Shown here piece after piece: positions 36,007-44,242 of a stretch of DNA of 51,220 bases. Position 1 is the first letter of the stretch; every line of letters begins with the position of its first letter. Below the pieces are notes generated by a model, which saw nothing but the letters and a program-made list of their open reading frames with translations, did not search any database and was not told the origin of the DNA. The stretch comes from Bacteroidales bacterium (GTDB lineage: Bacteria > Bacteroidota > Bacteroidia > Bacteroidales > GWF2-38-335), in contig JAFGXD010000143.1 in the NCBI GenBank assembly GCA_016936815.1, positions 1-51,220 of the forward strand, in the 5' to 3' direction. The position numbers and the translations under genes are program-made.

Positions 36007-38964
36007 ATGATTTTGAGACTAATTATTCTACTTATTACAATAGGTTTTGCTACAATTCAGCCCATGTATGCTATTGGTTTTAAAAGCATTCCTCAGCAGC
36101 AAGATTCAATAAAACCACCATTTCTTTCGGTTGACACTAAATGGGTAGATTCTGTAATGGCTACAATGAGTCCTGACGATAGAATTGCTCAGTTAATGAT
36201 GGTTGCAACTTATTCAAATAAACCGGTTTCGCATTCCAAAACCATAGCAACTTTAATTAAAGATTATAAAATTGGAGGTCTTATTTTTATGCAAGGAGGG
36301 CCAATTCGTCAGGCTCAATTAACTAATTACTACCAGTCTGTATCAGAAATACCCCTTTTTATTGCAATGGATGCAGAATGGGGTTTGTCAATGCGTCTGG
36401 ATAGTACAATTTATTTTCCACGTCAAGTTATTTTGGGTGCAATACAAAATAACCAACTTATTTATGAAACAGGAGTTGAGATTGCCAAACACTGCCGCAG
36501 ACTTGGTGTGCATGTAAATTTTGCGCCGGTAATTGATGTAAATAATAACAAAAATAATCCGGTAATTGGTTACAGATCCTTTGGAGAAGATCCGGAAAAT
36601 GTTGCTCAAAAGGGTTATTTTTTTATGAAAGGAATGCAAGATAATAAGGTTCTTGCTTGTGGAAAACACTTTCCCGGTCACGGAGATACTGATGTTGATT
36701 CCCATGTTTCTCTTCCTGTTATTAATCATTCTAAGGAAAGGTTGGATAGTATTGAATTATACCCGTTTAAGCAGCTAATTGGAAAAGGTCTTGGCAGCAT
36801 TATGATTGCTCATCTATATGTTCCTTCATTGGATAACACTAAAAATACTGCTACAACTCTTTCTTCAAAAGTGGTAAACGATTTACTTATTAATGATTTA
36901 GGCTTTACAGGCCTTATTTTTACAGATGCTTTGAATATGGGAGGTGTGGCAAATTATTACCAACCCGGTGAAGTTGACGTAAAAGCGCTTCTGGCGGGAA
37001 ATGATGTTTTACTATTTCCACAAAACGTTCCGGTTGCAATAAAAAAAATTCGTGAAGCAATAAATAATGGGGAAATTTCACAAGAAGAGGTAGATAGAAG
37101 GTGTAGAAAAATTTTAATGTTCAAAAAATGGGTGGAATTGGATAAAAATTCTAAAATTGACATTAAAAATCTTCATGCTGATTTGAATCCTGCTTCATCA
37201 AAAATTCTTATTAATAAACTTTATGAGAATGCATTAACCCTTGTTAAAAACGATAACAAACTTATTCCTTTAAAACGACTTGATACTCTTAAAATAGCCT
37301 CCGTTGTAATTGGTGATAAGAAATTTAACTCATACCAGAAAACTCTTAGTCTATATACAAATGTTGAACATTTTTCAATTTCTAAAACAATAACACCTGA
37401 AGAATCTACTGTACTTCTTAAGAAACTTTCGGCTTACAATCTAGTTATTGTTGGATTTCATGGTACAAATAGGTCGGTTGGAAAAAACTTCGGAATCACC
37501 AGTCAGTCAATTGATTTCGTTAGTAAACTTGCTAATATGAACAACGTTATTATTAGTGTTTTTGCAAATCCTTATTCTTTGGAAAAGCTTAAAAATACTA
37601 ACAAAATAAAAGGAATAATAGTTGCTTATCAAGATTTAAGAATAACTAATGAGCTTGCAGCAAAACTTATTTTTGGAGGTGTTACTGCTAAAGGAAAACT
37701 TCCTGTTTCAGGTGGAATTTTATTTCCCGCAGGAACAGGCATAACTGCTGAAAACTCTGTTCGAATTAATTATTTAGAACCTGATGAGTTAGGAATAAAT
37801 ATTAAAAGTCTTAATAAAATAGACTCCCTAATAAATAATGCAATCAGTAAAAAAGTTATTCCTGGCTGTCAATTGTTAATTGCAAAAAATGGAAACGTTT
37901 TTTATAACAAAGCATACGGATTTCAAACTTACGATTCATTGAGAGCTGTAGAAACAAGCGATTTATATGACCTAGCCTCATTAACCAAAATTTTGGCAAC
38001 TACCCCTTCATTAATGAAATTGGAGGACGAGAAAAAATTTAGTGCAGATTCTGCTATTAACATCTACCTACCTTATTTAGATACAACAAACAAAAAAGGA
38101 ATTAAATGCAATAAAATACTTGCTCATGAAGCCAAACTTGCATCCTGGATTCCATTTTACAAGAAAACAATTGCTAACGATAGCATAAGAAATTTTTTCT
38201 ATAGTAGTTCAAAAATAGCAGATTATTCAATTGAAGTTGGAGATAAAATGTTTATGCATAATGCTTACAGGGATTCAGTATTTATAAGAATAGGCAATTC
38301 AGCCTTAAGAAAAAAACCCGGGTATAAATATAGCGACCTGGGTTTTTATCTTTTTTATCAATTGGTTGAAAAAATTACAAATGTTCCTTTTGGTAAATTT
38401 ACTGACTCAGTTTTTTATTCCCGCTTAGGAGCCAATAACTTAGTCTTTAATCCCCTTGAAAAATATCCCAAAGAAATAATTGCTCCTACTGAAAATGATA
38501 CCTTTTTTAGAAGGCAGTTAATTCAAGGGTATGTACACGATTATGGAGCAGCCATGCTTGGAGGAGTTTGTGGACATGCAGGTTTGTTTGGAAATGCAAA
38601 CGATATTGCGAAATTGCTGCAAATGTTCTTAAATAAAGGGGAGTATGGAGGTGAAAAATACCTTGAACCGGAAATTGTAGAAAAATATACTTCATGCTTT
38701 AATTGCCCAAAAAACAGACGGGGCTTGGGATTTGATAAGCCTCAGGTAACAGCCTCAGAATCAGGTCCTGCGTCCAAATCATGTCCAAGATCTTCCTATG
38801 GTCATTCCGGTTTTACAGGAACTTTTGCCTGGGTTGACCCTGAAAATAAATTGATTTATGTATTTTTGTCAAATCGTATTTATCCCGATATTGAAAACAA
38901 ACAATTAATAAGTACAGGATTACGAACTGATATTATGGAAATAATTTATGAGTCATTTAAATAG
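36007..38964 (+). CDS. NagZ-type glycoside hydrolase family 3 fused to a serine beta-lactamase-fold domain
   Basis: A 985-residue two-enzyme protein exported by a signal peptide (MILRLIILLITIGFATIQPMYA). The GH3 domain (about 45-390) has KHFPGHGDTDVDSH, the His/Asp acid-base loop of NagZ-type N-acetylhexosaminidases, and the nucleophile D307 in LIFTDALNMGG. A middle C-terminal GH3 segment runs to about 600. The rest (about 610-985) is a class C beta-lactamase/PBP4*-type domain with the SxxK motif at S658-K661 (ASLTK), YSD near 775, and HSGFTGT as the KTG equivalent. Both catalytic sets look intact. I infer cleavage of GlcNAc-MurNAc or muropeptides plus a peptide or ester-cleaving step in the periplasm. 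Downstream M23-LysM peptidase (6 bp) supports peptidoglycan remodelling. Confidence 0.93.
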   Translation: MILRLIILLITIGFATIQPMYAIGFKSIPQQQDSIKPPFLSVDTKWVDSVMATMSPDDRIAQLMMVATYSNKPVSHSKTIATLIKDYKIGGLIFMQGGPIRQAQLTNYYQSVSEIPLFIAMDAEWGLSMRLDSTIYFPRQVILGAIQNNQLIYETGVEIAKHCRRLGVHVNFAPVIDVNNNKNNPVIGYRSFGEDPENVAQKGYFFMKGMQDNKVLACGKHFPGHGDTDVDSHVSLPVINHSKERLDSIELYPFKQLIGKGLGSIMIAHLYVPSLDNTKNTATTLSSKVVNDLLINDLGFTGLIFTDALNMGGVANYYQPGEVDVKALLAGNDVLLFPQNVPVAIKKIREAINNGEISQEEVDRRCRKILMFKKWVELDKNSKIDIKNLHADLNPASSKILINKLYENALTLVKNDNKLIPLKRLDTLKIASVVIGDKKFNSYQKTLSLYTNVEHFSISKTITPEESTVLLKKLSAYNLVIVGFHGTNRSVGKNFGITSQSIDFVSKLANMNNVIISVFANPYSLEKLKNTNKIKGIIVAYQDLRITNELAAKLIFGGVTAKGKLPVSGGILFPAGTGITAENSVRINYLEPDELGINIKSLNKIDSLINNAISKKVIPGCQLLIAKNGNVFYNKAYGFQTYDSLRAVETSDLYDLASLTKILATTPSLMKLEDEKKFSADSAINIYLPYLDTTNKKGIKCNKILAHEAKLASWIPFYKKTIANDSIRNFFYSSSKIADYSIEVGDKMFMHNAYRDSVFIRIGNSALRKKPGYKYSDLGFYLFYQLVEKITNVPFGKFTDSVFYSRLGANNLVFNPLEKYPKEIIAPTENDTFFRRQLIQGYVHDYGAAMLGGVCGHAGLFGNANDIAKLLQMFLNKGEYGGEKYLEPEIVEKYTSCFNCPKNRRGLGFDKPQVTASESGPASKSCPRSSYGHSGFTGTFAWVDPENKLIYVFLSNRIYPDIENKQLISTGLRTDIMEIIYESFK

Positions 38965-38970
38965 TAAACA

Positions 38971-39867
38971 ATGAAATTTATTGCATTTTTATTTTTTTTA
39001 GCAACGGCCTATTTTACAGCAAATTCGCAAGATAAAATAACAAAAGAAGTTGTTGATACTATTCAGGTTAATAGCATCCCTGTTATTATTTACACCGATT
39101 TTTCCTGGAAATACTTAAATCCCAACGATGTCGACGATTATTTTAATTTGCAAAATGCAATACATTTCGATACAGTACCTTATTTTAATGAATTTTGGAA
39201 TAATGATAAAGTATATGTTTACGAAGATACCACCTCATTTGAAGATACAATATATATAGCCCTATTCGATTCACTTCATAGAAACTTTAATAACCCTTGG
39301 AATGGAAATTTTGTTTCTAAATTTGGCCCAAGAGGTTCAAGGTTTCATTATGGAGTTGATATTGACCTTAATACTGGTGATACCCTTAGGGCAGCATTCG
39401 ATGGAAAAGTTAGACACGCCAGATATAACAATGGAGGCTATGGAAATATGATAATTATAAGGCATTTTAATGGGTTGGAAACTGTTTATGCTCATCTATC
39501 TGAAATATTTATGTATGAAAATCAATATGTTAAAGCCGGCAGTCCAATTGGATTAGGAGGAAATACAGGTAGAAGCAGAGGGCCACATCTTCATCTGGAA
39601 ACCAGATACAGAGGTTTTGCTTTTGACCCTGTAAACCTCATAGACTTTACAACAGGAAAATTGAAAAACGATACATTAATGCTAACACCAATTGTTTTCG
39701 GATATAAGGCAAATCTTAAAAATCCTGTTTATTACAAAATAAAATCTGGTGATACTCTTTCAGCTATTGCAGTTAGACACAACACAACGGTAACAGCTCT
39801 TTGCAACATAAACGGAATTACCCGAAATACAACATTGCACATCGGTAGAGTGTTAAGAGTAAGATAA
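38971..39867 (+). CDS. M23 family metallopeptidase with C-terminal LysM domain
   Basis: 298 residues with a signal peptide (about 1-19). The M23 (LytM-type) zinc endopeptidase core has RFHYGVDIDLNTGD (HxxxD ligands), TVYAHLS and GPHLHLE (HxH), all present, so it should be active on peptidoglycan cross-bridges. The last about 45 residues are a LysM module (YYKIKSGDTLSAIAVRHN...L.NING) that binds glycan chains. The order catalytic-then-LysM is less usual than LysM first, but known. It begins 6 bp after the GH3/beta-lactamase gene, so they form an operon with a shared cell-wall role. Confidence 0.92.
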   Translation: MKFIAFLFFLATAYFTANSQDKITKEVVDTIQVNSIPVIIYTDFSWKYLNPNDVDDYFNLQNAIHFDTVPYFNEFWNNDKVYVYEDTTSFEDTIYIALFDSLHRNFNNPWNGNFVSKFGPRGSRFHYGVDIDLNTGDTLRAAFDGKVRHARYNNGGYGNMIIIRHFNGLETVYAHLSEIFMYENQYVKAGSPIGLGGNTGRSRGPHLHLETRYRGFAFDPVNLIDFTTGKLKNDTLMLTPIVFGYKANLKNPVYYKIKSGDTLSAIAVRHNTTVTALCNINGITRNTTLHIGRVLRVR

Positions 39868-39942
39868 TCTTAAAAAATCATCTGTATTTTGCATGATATT
39901 TGAAAAAAGATTAACTTTACAAATAATCTAAAAAATAAAGTC

Positions 39943-40320
39943 ATGAAAAAAATTATTATTATCTTTTCGTTCTTAATTACCGGTTTCTTTCTAAATGCTC
40001 AAGAAGTTACAACAAAATACAATTTAAGTATTGATGGTAAAAATGGCAGCGAAATAAGCCTTTCTACAGCCAAAATAATTGAAAAAGGTGAAATATTGGT
40101 GGATCCAACAACAGCTCAAATACTTGCTTTTAATCTTGAATATTTGGATAATGGTGAAACTAAGGTTCTATCTACTCGTTCTAGAACCATTACAAAAGAA
40201 ATGAAGGAAGTAATTTCATCTATGACTCCCGGAGATAGTTTTAAGATAACCGGCATAATTCTTGGTGAAGTTAAGGCTGTTTATTCTGCTCCGGATATTA
40301 AGGTTAATATTGTGGAGTAA
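39943..40320 (+). CDS. Small secreted protein resembling the GldM C-terminal region
   Basis: 125 residues with a signal peptide (MKKIIIIFSFLITGFFLNAQ). The mature part is a single beta-rich domain: FNLEYLDNGETKVLSTRS, TITKEMKEVISSMTPGDSFKITGI, and a final PDIKVNIVE strand. The order 'strand, S-rich turn, helix (T.E....I....PGD.....I.)' recalls the C-terminal domain of the T9SS subunit GldM/PorM, where similar segments occur. I infer a stand-alone relative; without a profile search this is tentative. It has no adjacent T9SS gene. A terminator follows at 40333-40357. Confidence 0.6.
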   Translation: MKKIIIIFSFLITGFFLNAQEVTTKYNLSIDGKNGSEISLSTAKIIEKGEILVDPTTAQILAFNLEYLDNGETKVLSTRSRTITKEMKEVISSMTPGDSFKITGIILGEVKAVYSAPDIKVNIVE

Positions 40321-40332
40321 TAAAATTATTTT

Positions 40333-40357
40333 AGGAGTCAATTAAACTCCTTTTTTT
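40333..40357 (+). terminator. Terminator after the GldM-like gene
   Basis: AGGAGT (40333-40338), loop CAATTAA, ACTCCT (40346-40351) form a 6-bp stem followed by seven T (40351-40357). Confidence 0.7.
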
Positions 40358-40364
40358 GCAGCTA

Positions 40365-40397
40365 TTGTGGCATTTTACATTAAAAATAGTAGTTTTG
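40365..40397 (+). promoter_or_regulatory. Promoter of the heptose kinase gene
   Basis: TTG at 40365-40367, a 22-bp spacer and TAGTTTTG at 40390-40397 match the Bacteroidota consensus except for a slightly long spacer. The translation start (TTG at 40414) follows 16 bp later. It begins just after the preceding terminator. Confidence 0.45.
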
Positions 40398-40413
40398 CAG
40401 AAAATTTTTAGAA

Positions 40414-41400
40414 TTGAAAAAAGATATTATTCAAAAACTTAAAACATTCCCCCAAAAAACAATCCTGGTTATCGGCGATGTTATGGTAGATGCTTATATA
40501 TGGGGGAAGGTGAACAGAATCTCGCCGGAAGCACCGGTTCCTGTACTGTCTATTTCACATAGAGAAAATAGATTAGGAGGTGCGGCAAATGTGGGGCTAA
40601 ACCTCCTATCGCTTTCTGCCAAACCAATTATTTGCTCGGTAATTGGTGAAGATGAAAAGGGAAAAATTTTCCTTGAATTACTAAAAAAACAAAACCTTAC
40701 AACCGACGGCATTATTACTTCTGAATTGCGGAAAACAACTTCAAAAACCAGAGTAATAAGCTCAGGACAACATTTATTAAGAGTTGATGAGGAAATAACA
40801 AATCCTCTGAATGCTGAAATTGAGAAAAACTTTATTTCACACATAATTGCTATCCTAAAACATAACAGTATTGATGCTATTATTTTTGAAGATTATGACA
40901 AAGGCTGCATAAGTCCTAATCTTATTAACGAAATAGTTAGCTTTGCAAATAACAAAAATATTCCAGTTACAGTAGATCCAAAAAAGACTAACTTTCTGGA
41001 ATATAAGAATATAAGTATATTTAAGCCAAATTTACTTGAATTAAGAGAAGGTATGAAAATGGATTTACCTAAATCTAATCCTCAAGAAATTAACAATGCT
41101 GCGAATTTGTTGTTAACAGAAAAAAATCATAGCAATATTATTGTAACTCTTTCTGAATATGGAATTTATGTTACCGACGGAAATAAATGGGAAATTTTCC
41201 CTGCCGAAAAACGAGATATTGTTGATGTTTCTGGTGCAGGAGATACAGTAATTGCGGTAGCTACTCTTTGTATTGCTGCCGGTATAGGTATTTTCGAGAC
41301 GGCTAGAATAGCAAATATTGCCGGAGGTCTTGTTTGCGAAAAAGTCGGCGTTGTGCCAATAGAAAGAAATGAATTGTTCGACGAATTCGATAGATCATAA
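40414..41400 (+). CDS. rfaE1: D-glycero-beta-D-manno-heptose-7-phosphate kinase (RfaE/HldE N-terminal domain type)
   Basis: A 328-residue PfkB-family sugar kinase. ILVIGDVMVDAYIWGKVNRISPEAPVPVL and RLGGAANVGLNL are the heptose-kinase signature. The ATP/anion-hole motif DVSGAGDTVIAVATL carries the catalytic Asp near residue 272. It phosphorylates D-glycero-D-manno-heptose 7-phosphate for ADP-heptose and LPS core synthesis. The C-terminal nucleotidyltransferase domain of E. coli HldE is absent, so a separate hldE2 must exist elsewhere. The start is the TTG at 40414, since the nearest internal ATG would delete the first strand and its GD motif. Confidence 0.92.
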   Translation: MKKDIIQKLKTFPQKTILVIGDVMVDAYIWGKVNRISPEAPVPVLSISHRENRLGGAANVGLNLLSLSAKPIICSVIGEDEKGKIFLELLKKQNLTTDGIITSELRKTTSKTRVISSGQHLLRVDEEITNPLNAEIEKNFISHIIAILKHNSIDAIIFEDYDKGCISPNLINEIVSFANNKNIPVTVDPKKTNFLEYKNISIFKPNLLELREGMKMDLPKSNPQEINNAANLLLTEKNHSNIIVTLSEYGIYVTDGNKWEIFPAEKRDIVDVSGAGDTVIAVATLCIAAGIGIFETARIANIAGGLVCEKVGVVPIERNELFDEFDRS

Positions 41401-41510
41401 AAACAAATACTACTGATTATTGAAACTGAAGTGCACAAATTTCAAAAATCTAAGGATTAATATAAATAAGTTGATTAAAATCATTTATTTTGCACAATAA
41501 AATCATAAAT

Positions 41511-42122
41511 ATGGAAATGGATTACAACACCCAACGAAAACAGTTAGTTTTGCCGGAATACGGCAGAAACCTTCAGAATATGGTAGATCATATAAAGACT
41601 CTGGAAACTAAGGAAGAAAGAAATAAGGCAGCTAAGTCTTTAATTGGAGTTATGGGTAACCTAAACCCACATCTACGAGATGTAAGCGATTTTAAACACA
41701 AATTATGGGATCACTTGTTTATTATGGCAGATTTCGATTTGGATGTGGATTGCCCTTACCCAATAATTACACGTCATACACTCACTCAAAAACCAAAAAG
41801 ACTACCTTATAAACCTCATAATCTTAAGTATAAGCATTATGGCAGAATTATTCAGGATATGATTCAGGAAGCTATTTTACTTGAGCCAGGTGACGAAAAA
41901 GAAGCTCTTATTATGCTTATTGCCAACCATATGAAGAAAAATTACATTACTTGGAATAAGGATGCAATAATTGATGAGGAGATTTATAAAGATGTGGAAG
42001 AAATGTCGAAAGGCCTGCTAATTCCAGATAGAAGCAACAAACTTGCTGAAATTAGAGAACCAAGACCTCAGCAACAACAAAATTATCCAAAAAAATCTAT
42101 AAAGAAAAAAGGAAGAAGATAA
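41511..42122 (+). CDS. DUF4290 family protein
   Basis: A 203-residue soluble protein of the Bacteroidota-specific DUF4290 family: MDYNTQRKQLVLPEYGRN near the N-terminus, then VDHIKTL, NLNPHLRDVSDFKHKLWDHLFIMADF, YPIITRHTL and MIANHMKKNYITWNKD. The C-terminus is Lys/Arg/Gln-rich, suggesting nucleic-acid or ribosome binding, but no function is known to me. The ATG at 41511 (or 41517) is preferred to an in-frame TTG at 41490 in the A/T-rich leader. murA follows 9 bp after its stop, and this pairing is probably an operon. Confidence 0.9.
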   Translation: MEMDYNTQRKQLVLPEYGRNLQNMVDHIKTLETKEERNKAAKSLIGVMGNLNPHLRDVSDFKHKLWDHLFIMADFDLDVDCPYPIITRHTLTQKPKRLPYKPHNLKYKHYGRIIQDMIQEAILLEPGDEKEALIMLIANHMKKNYITWNKDAIIDEEIYKDVEEMSKGLLIPDRSNKLAEIREPRPQQQQNYPKKSIKKKGRR

Positions 42123-42131
42123 TAGTAAAGC

Positions 42132-43436
42132 ATGGGAACATTTGAAATTACCGGTGGTAGAAGATTAAAAGGGGAAATTATTCCTCAAGGCGCTAAAAAC
42201 GAAGCTTTGCAAGTACTATGTGCAGTCTTGCTTACTCCCGAAGAAGTAATAATTGAAAACATACCAGACATAAGAGATGTAAACAAACTAATTGAATTAC
42301 TTTCCGACTTGGGAGTTGAGGTAACAAAACTTGAAAAAGGAACTTACAGGTTTAAAGCAGCCAATGTTAATATGGATTATCTTATTAGCCCAGAATTTAA
42401 AGAAAAAGGAGCTGCTCTAAGAGGAAGTATTATGATTGTTGGACCTTTGTTGTCTCGCTTTGGATATGCATATATTCCAAAACCGGGAGGAGACAAAATT
42501 GGTAGAAGAAGACTTGATACTCACTTTTTGGGATTCGAAAAACTTTCTGCCAAATTTAATTATGACGTTTCTGAGTCATTCTATTACGTTGAAGGCAAAG
42601 AGCTTACCGGAAATTACATGCTTTTAGATGAAGCTTCAGTAACAGGAACCGCAAATATTGTTATGGCTGCTGTCTTTGCAAAAGGTAAAACAACGATTTA
42701 TAATGCAGCTTGCGAGCCTTATGTGCAGCAATTGTGCAAGATGCTTAACGCAATGGGTGCAAAAATTGGAGGAATAGGTTCAAATTTGCTTACAATTGAA
42801 GGTGTTGAATCTCTTGGAGGAACAAGACACAGAATCCTTCCTGATATGATTGAGATTGGCAGTTTTATTGGAATGGCTGCTATGACTCATTCTGAAATTA
42901 CAATTAAAAACGTATCATACGATAACCTTGGAATTATTCCCGATGCCTTTAGAAGACTTGGAATTAAATTGGAACGTCGCAACGACGATATTTATATTCC
43001 TGCTCAGGAATTTTACGAAATAGAGACTTTTATAGATGGATCCATAATGACCATTGCCGATGCTATTTGGCCAGGTCTTACTCCCGACTTGCTTAGCGTA
43101 TTTTTAGTTGTTGCTACACAGGCAAAAGGTAGCGTGCTTATTCACCAAAAAATGTTCGAATCAAGATTGTTTTTTGTAGATAAATTAATTGATATGGGTG
43201 CACAAATTATTCTTTGCGACCCACACCGAGCCACAATTATCGGTCTTAATAATCAATATCAACTTAGAGGAACCAAAATGTCGTCACCGGATATTAGAGC
43301 CGGAGTTGCACTTCTTATAGCTGCAATGTCGGCTGAAGGAACCAGTATTATTAATAATATTGAGCAAATTGATAGAGGATATGAGAAAATTGATTTGAGA
43401 CTCAATCAATTAGGAGCAAAAATAAAAAGAATTTAA
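42132..43436 (+). CDS. murA: UDP-N-acetylglucosamine 1-carboxyvinyltransferase with Asp at the active-site Cys position
   Basis: 434 residues, the first committed enzyme of peptidoglycan precursor synthesis (transfer of enolpyruvate from PEP to UDP-GlcNAc). Motifs are QGAKNEALQVLCAVLL with the conserved Lys-Asn (22-23), RGSIMIVGPLLSRFG, and the loop PKPGGDKIGRRRLDTHF. Further on are GTANIVMAA, PDMIEIGSFIGMAA, DLLSVFLV, and IEQIDRGYEKI. The loop residue that is Cys115 in E. coli MurA is Asp here (D121, codon 42492-42494). Asp at this place is known from Mycobacterium, Chlamydia and Borrelia and gives intrinsic fosfomycin insensitivity. The gene follows DUF4290 by 9 bp. Confidence 0.96.
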   Translation: MGTFEITGGRRLKGEIIPQGAKNEALQVLCAVLLTPEEVIIENIPDIRDVNKLIELLSDLGVEVTKLEKGTYRFKAANVNMDYLISPEFKEKGAALRGSIMIVGPLLSRFGYAYIPKPGGDKIGRRRLDTHFLGFEKLSAKFNYDVSESFYYVEGKELTGNYMLLDEASVTGTANIVMAAVFAKGKTTIYNAACEPYVQQLCKMLNAMGAKIGGIGSNLLTIEGVESLGGTRHRILPDMIEIGSFIGMAAMTHSEITIKNVSYDNLGIIPDAFRRLGIKLERRNDDIYIPAQEFYEIETFIDGSIMTIADAIWPGLTPDLLSVFLVVATQAKGSVLIHQKMFESRLFFVDKLIDMGAQIILCDPHRATIIGLNNQYQLRGTKMSSPDIRAGVALLIAAMSAEGTSIINNIEQIDRGYEKIDLRLNQLGAKIKRI

Positions 43437-43478
43437 ACATTTTTGTTAACTTTTATATGATTTGACTTTTTTTGGCGT

Positions 43479-43486
43479 TATATTTG
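43479..43486 (+). promoter_or_regulatory. -7 element of the TlpA-like thioredoxin gene
   Basis: TATATTTG fully matches TAnnTTTG, 43 bp before the ATG at 43530. No TTG at the standard spacing. Confidence 0.45.
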
Positions 43487-43529
43487 CGATGAACATATTT
43501 AACTATCTCCATATTTAAAAAATGAAAAT

Positions 43530-44114
43530 ATGAAAAACATCAGAATCTTTCTCATTTTATCGCTTACAGCTTTCGCTTTTTATAGTTTTATTACCGCCCA
43601 AAATTCTGAAAATATCGTAAAACAATATGGCAAAACGACTCTTGAGGATGGAAAAGAGGTTGTAATTGGTACAGAAATCGGCAATAAAGCTCCCGAGATT
43701 ACTCAGGCTAATACTGAAGGAAAAGAAATTTCTTTAAGCGATTTAAAAGGAAAAATGGTTTTAATTGACTTCTGGGCAAGTTGGTGTGGACCTTGTAGAC
43801 GGGAAAATCCTAATGTAGTAAGTGTTTATGAAGAATTTCAAGATAAGAAGTTTAAGAGTGGAAAAGGATTTACTGTATTTTCAGTATCATTCGACAATAG
43901 TAAAGATAAGTGGTTGGATGCAATAGAAAAAGATAAATTATCATGGGAATACCATGTTAGCGATTTAAAAGGTTGGGGCAACAAATACGCAGGTGTGTAT
44001 GGAGTACGAGGAATTCCTTATAATTTTCTAATAGACAAAGACGGAATTATTGTTGCTAAAAACTTAAGAGGTTCGGCTCTTAAAGCTGAATTAGAAAAAC
44101 ATCTTAAAGAATAA
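43530..44114 (+). CDS. TlpA/ResA-like periplasmic thioredoxin-family protein
   Basis: 194 residues. A signal peptide or N-terminal anchor covers residues 1-23. The AhpC/TSA-like thioredoxin fold follows: GNKAPEITQ..TEGKEISLSDLKGKMVLIDFWASWCGPCRRENP with the redox C86/C89 (WCGPC), FSVSFDN, and the cis-Pro in VRGIPYNFLIDKDG. Members reduce disulfides in periplasmic proteins or apocytochromes. Nothing near it indicates cytochrome assembly; the many Cys pairs in the SprB-repeat proteins are possible clients, but that is inference. It is single, with a promoter at 43479 and a strong terminator at 44137. Confidence 0.92.
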   Translation: MKNIRIFLILSLTAFAFYSFITAQNSENIVKQYGKTTLEDGKEVVIGTEIGNKAPEITQANTEGKEISLSDLKGKMVLIDFWASWCGPCRRENPNVVSVYEEFQDKKFKSGKGFTVFSVSFDNSKDKWLDAIEKDKLSWEYHVSDLKGWGNKYAGVYGVRGIPYNFLIDKDGIIVAKNLRGSALKAELEKHLKE

Positions 44115-44136
44115 AACCTAAATTTATTATATGAGT

Positions 44137-44164
44137 GGCATAAGAAAACTTATGCCATTTTTTT
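44137..44164 (+). terminator. Terminator after the TlpA-like gene
   Basis: TGGCATAAG (44137-44145), loop AAAA, CTTATGCCA (44150-44158) form a perfect 9-bp stem followed by six T (44159-44164). The T-tract runs into the -33 element of the grpE promoter. Confidence 0.9.
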
Positions 44165-44192
44165 GTGCCATTTTGTCGGTTTCTTAGTTTTG
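44161..44192 (+). promoter_or_regulatory. Promoter of grpE-dnaJ
   Basis: TTTTG (44161-44165), a 19-bp spacer and TAGTTTTG (44185-44192) form a near-ideal Bacteroidota promoter. It overlaps the preceding terminator's T-tract. I see no CIRCE-like inverted repeat (TTAGCACTC...). Confidence 0.6.
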
Positions 44193-44242
44193 GCAAATTA
44201 TTTGAATGCAAAAGGCATTATTAAATTTTAATTGAAAAAGAT

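Noticed and set aside
44193-44242. CIRCE/HrcA operator before grpE-dnaJ
   Set aside because: No TTAGCACTC-N9-GAGTGCTAA inverted repeat was found.
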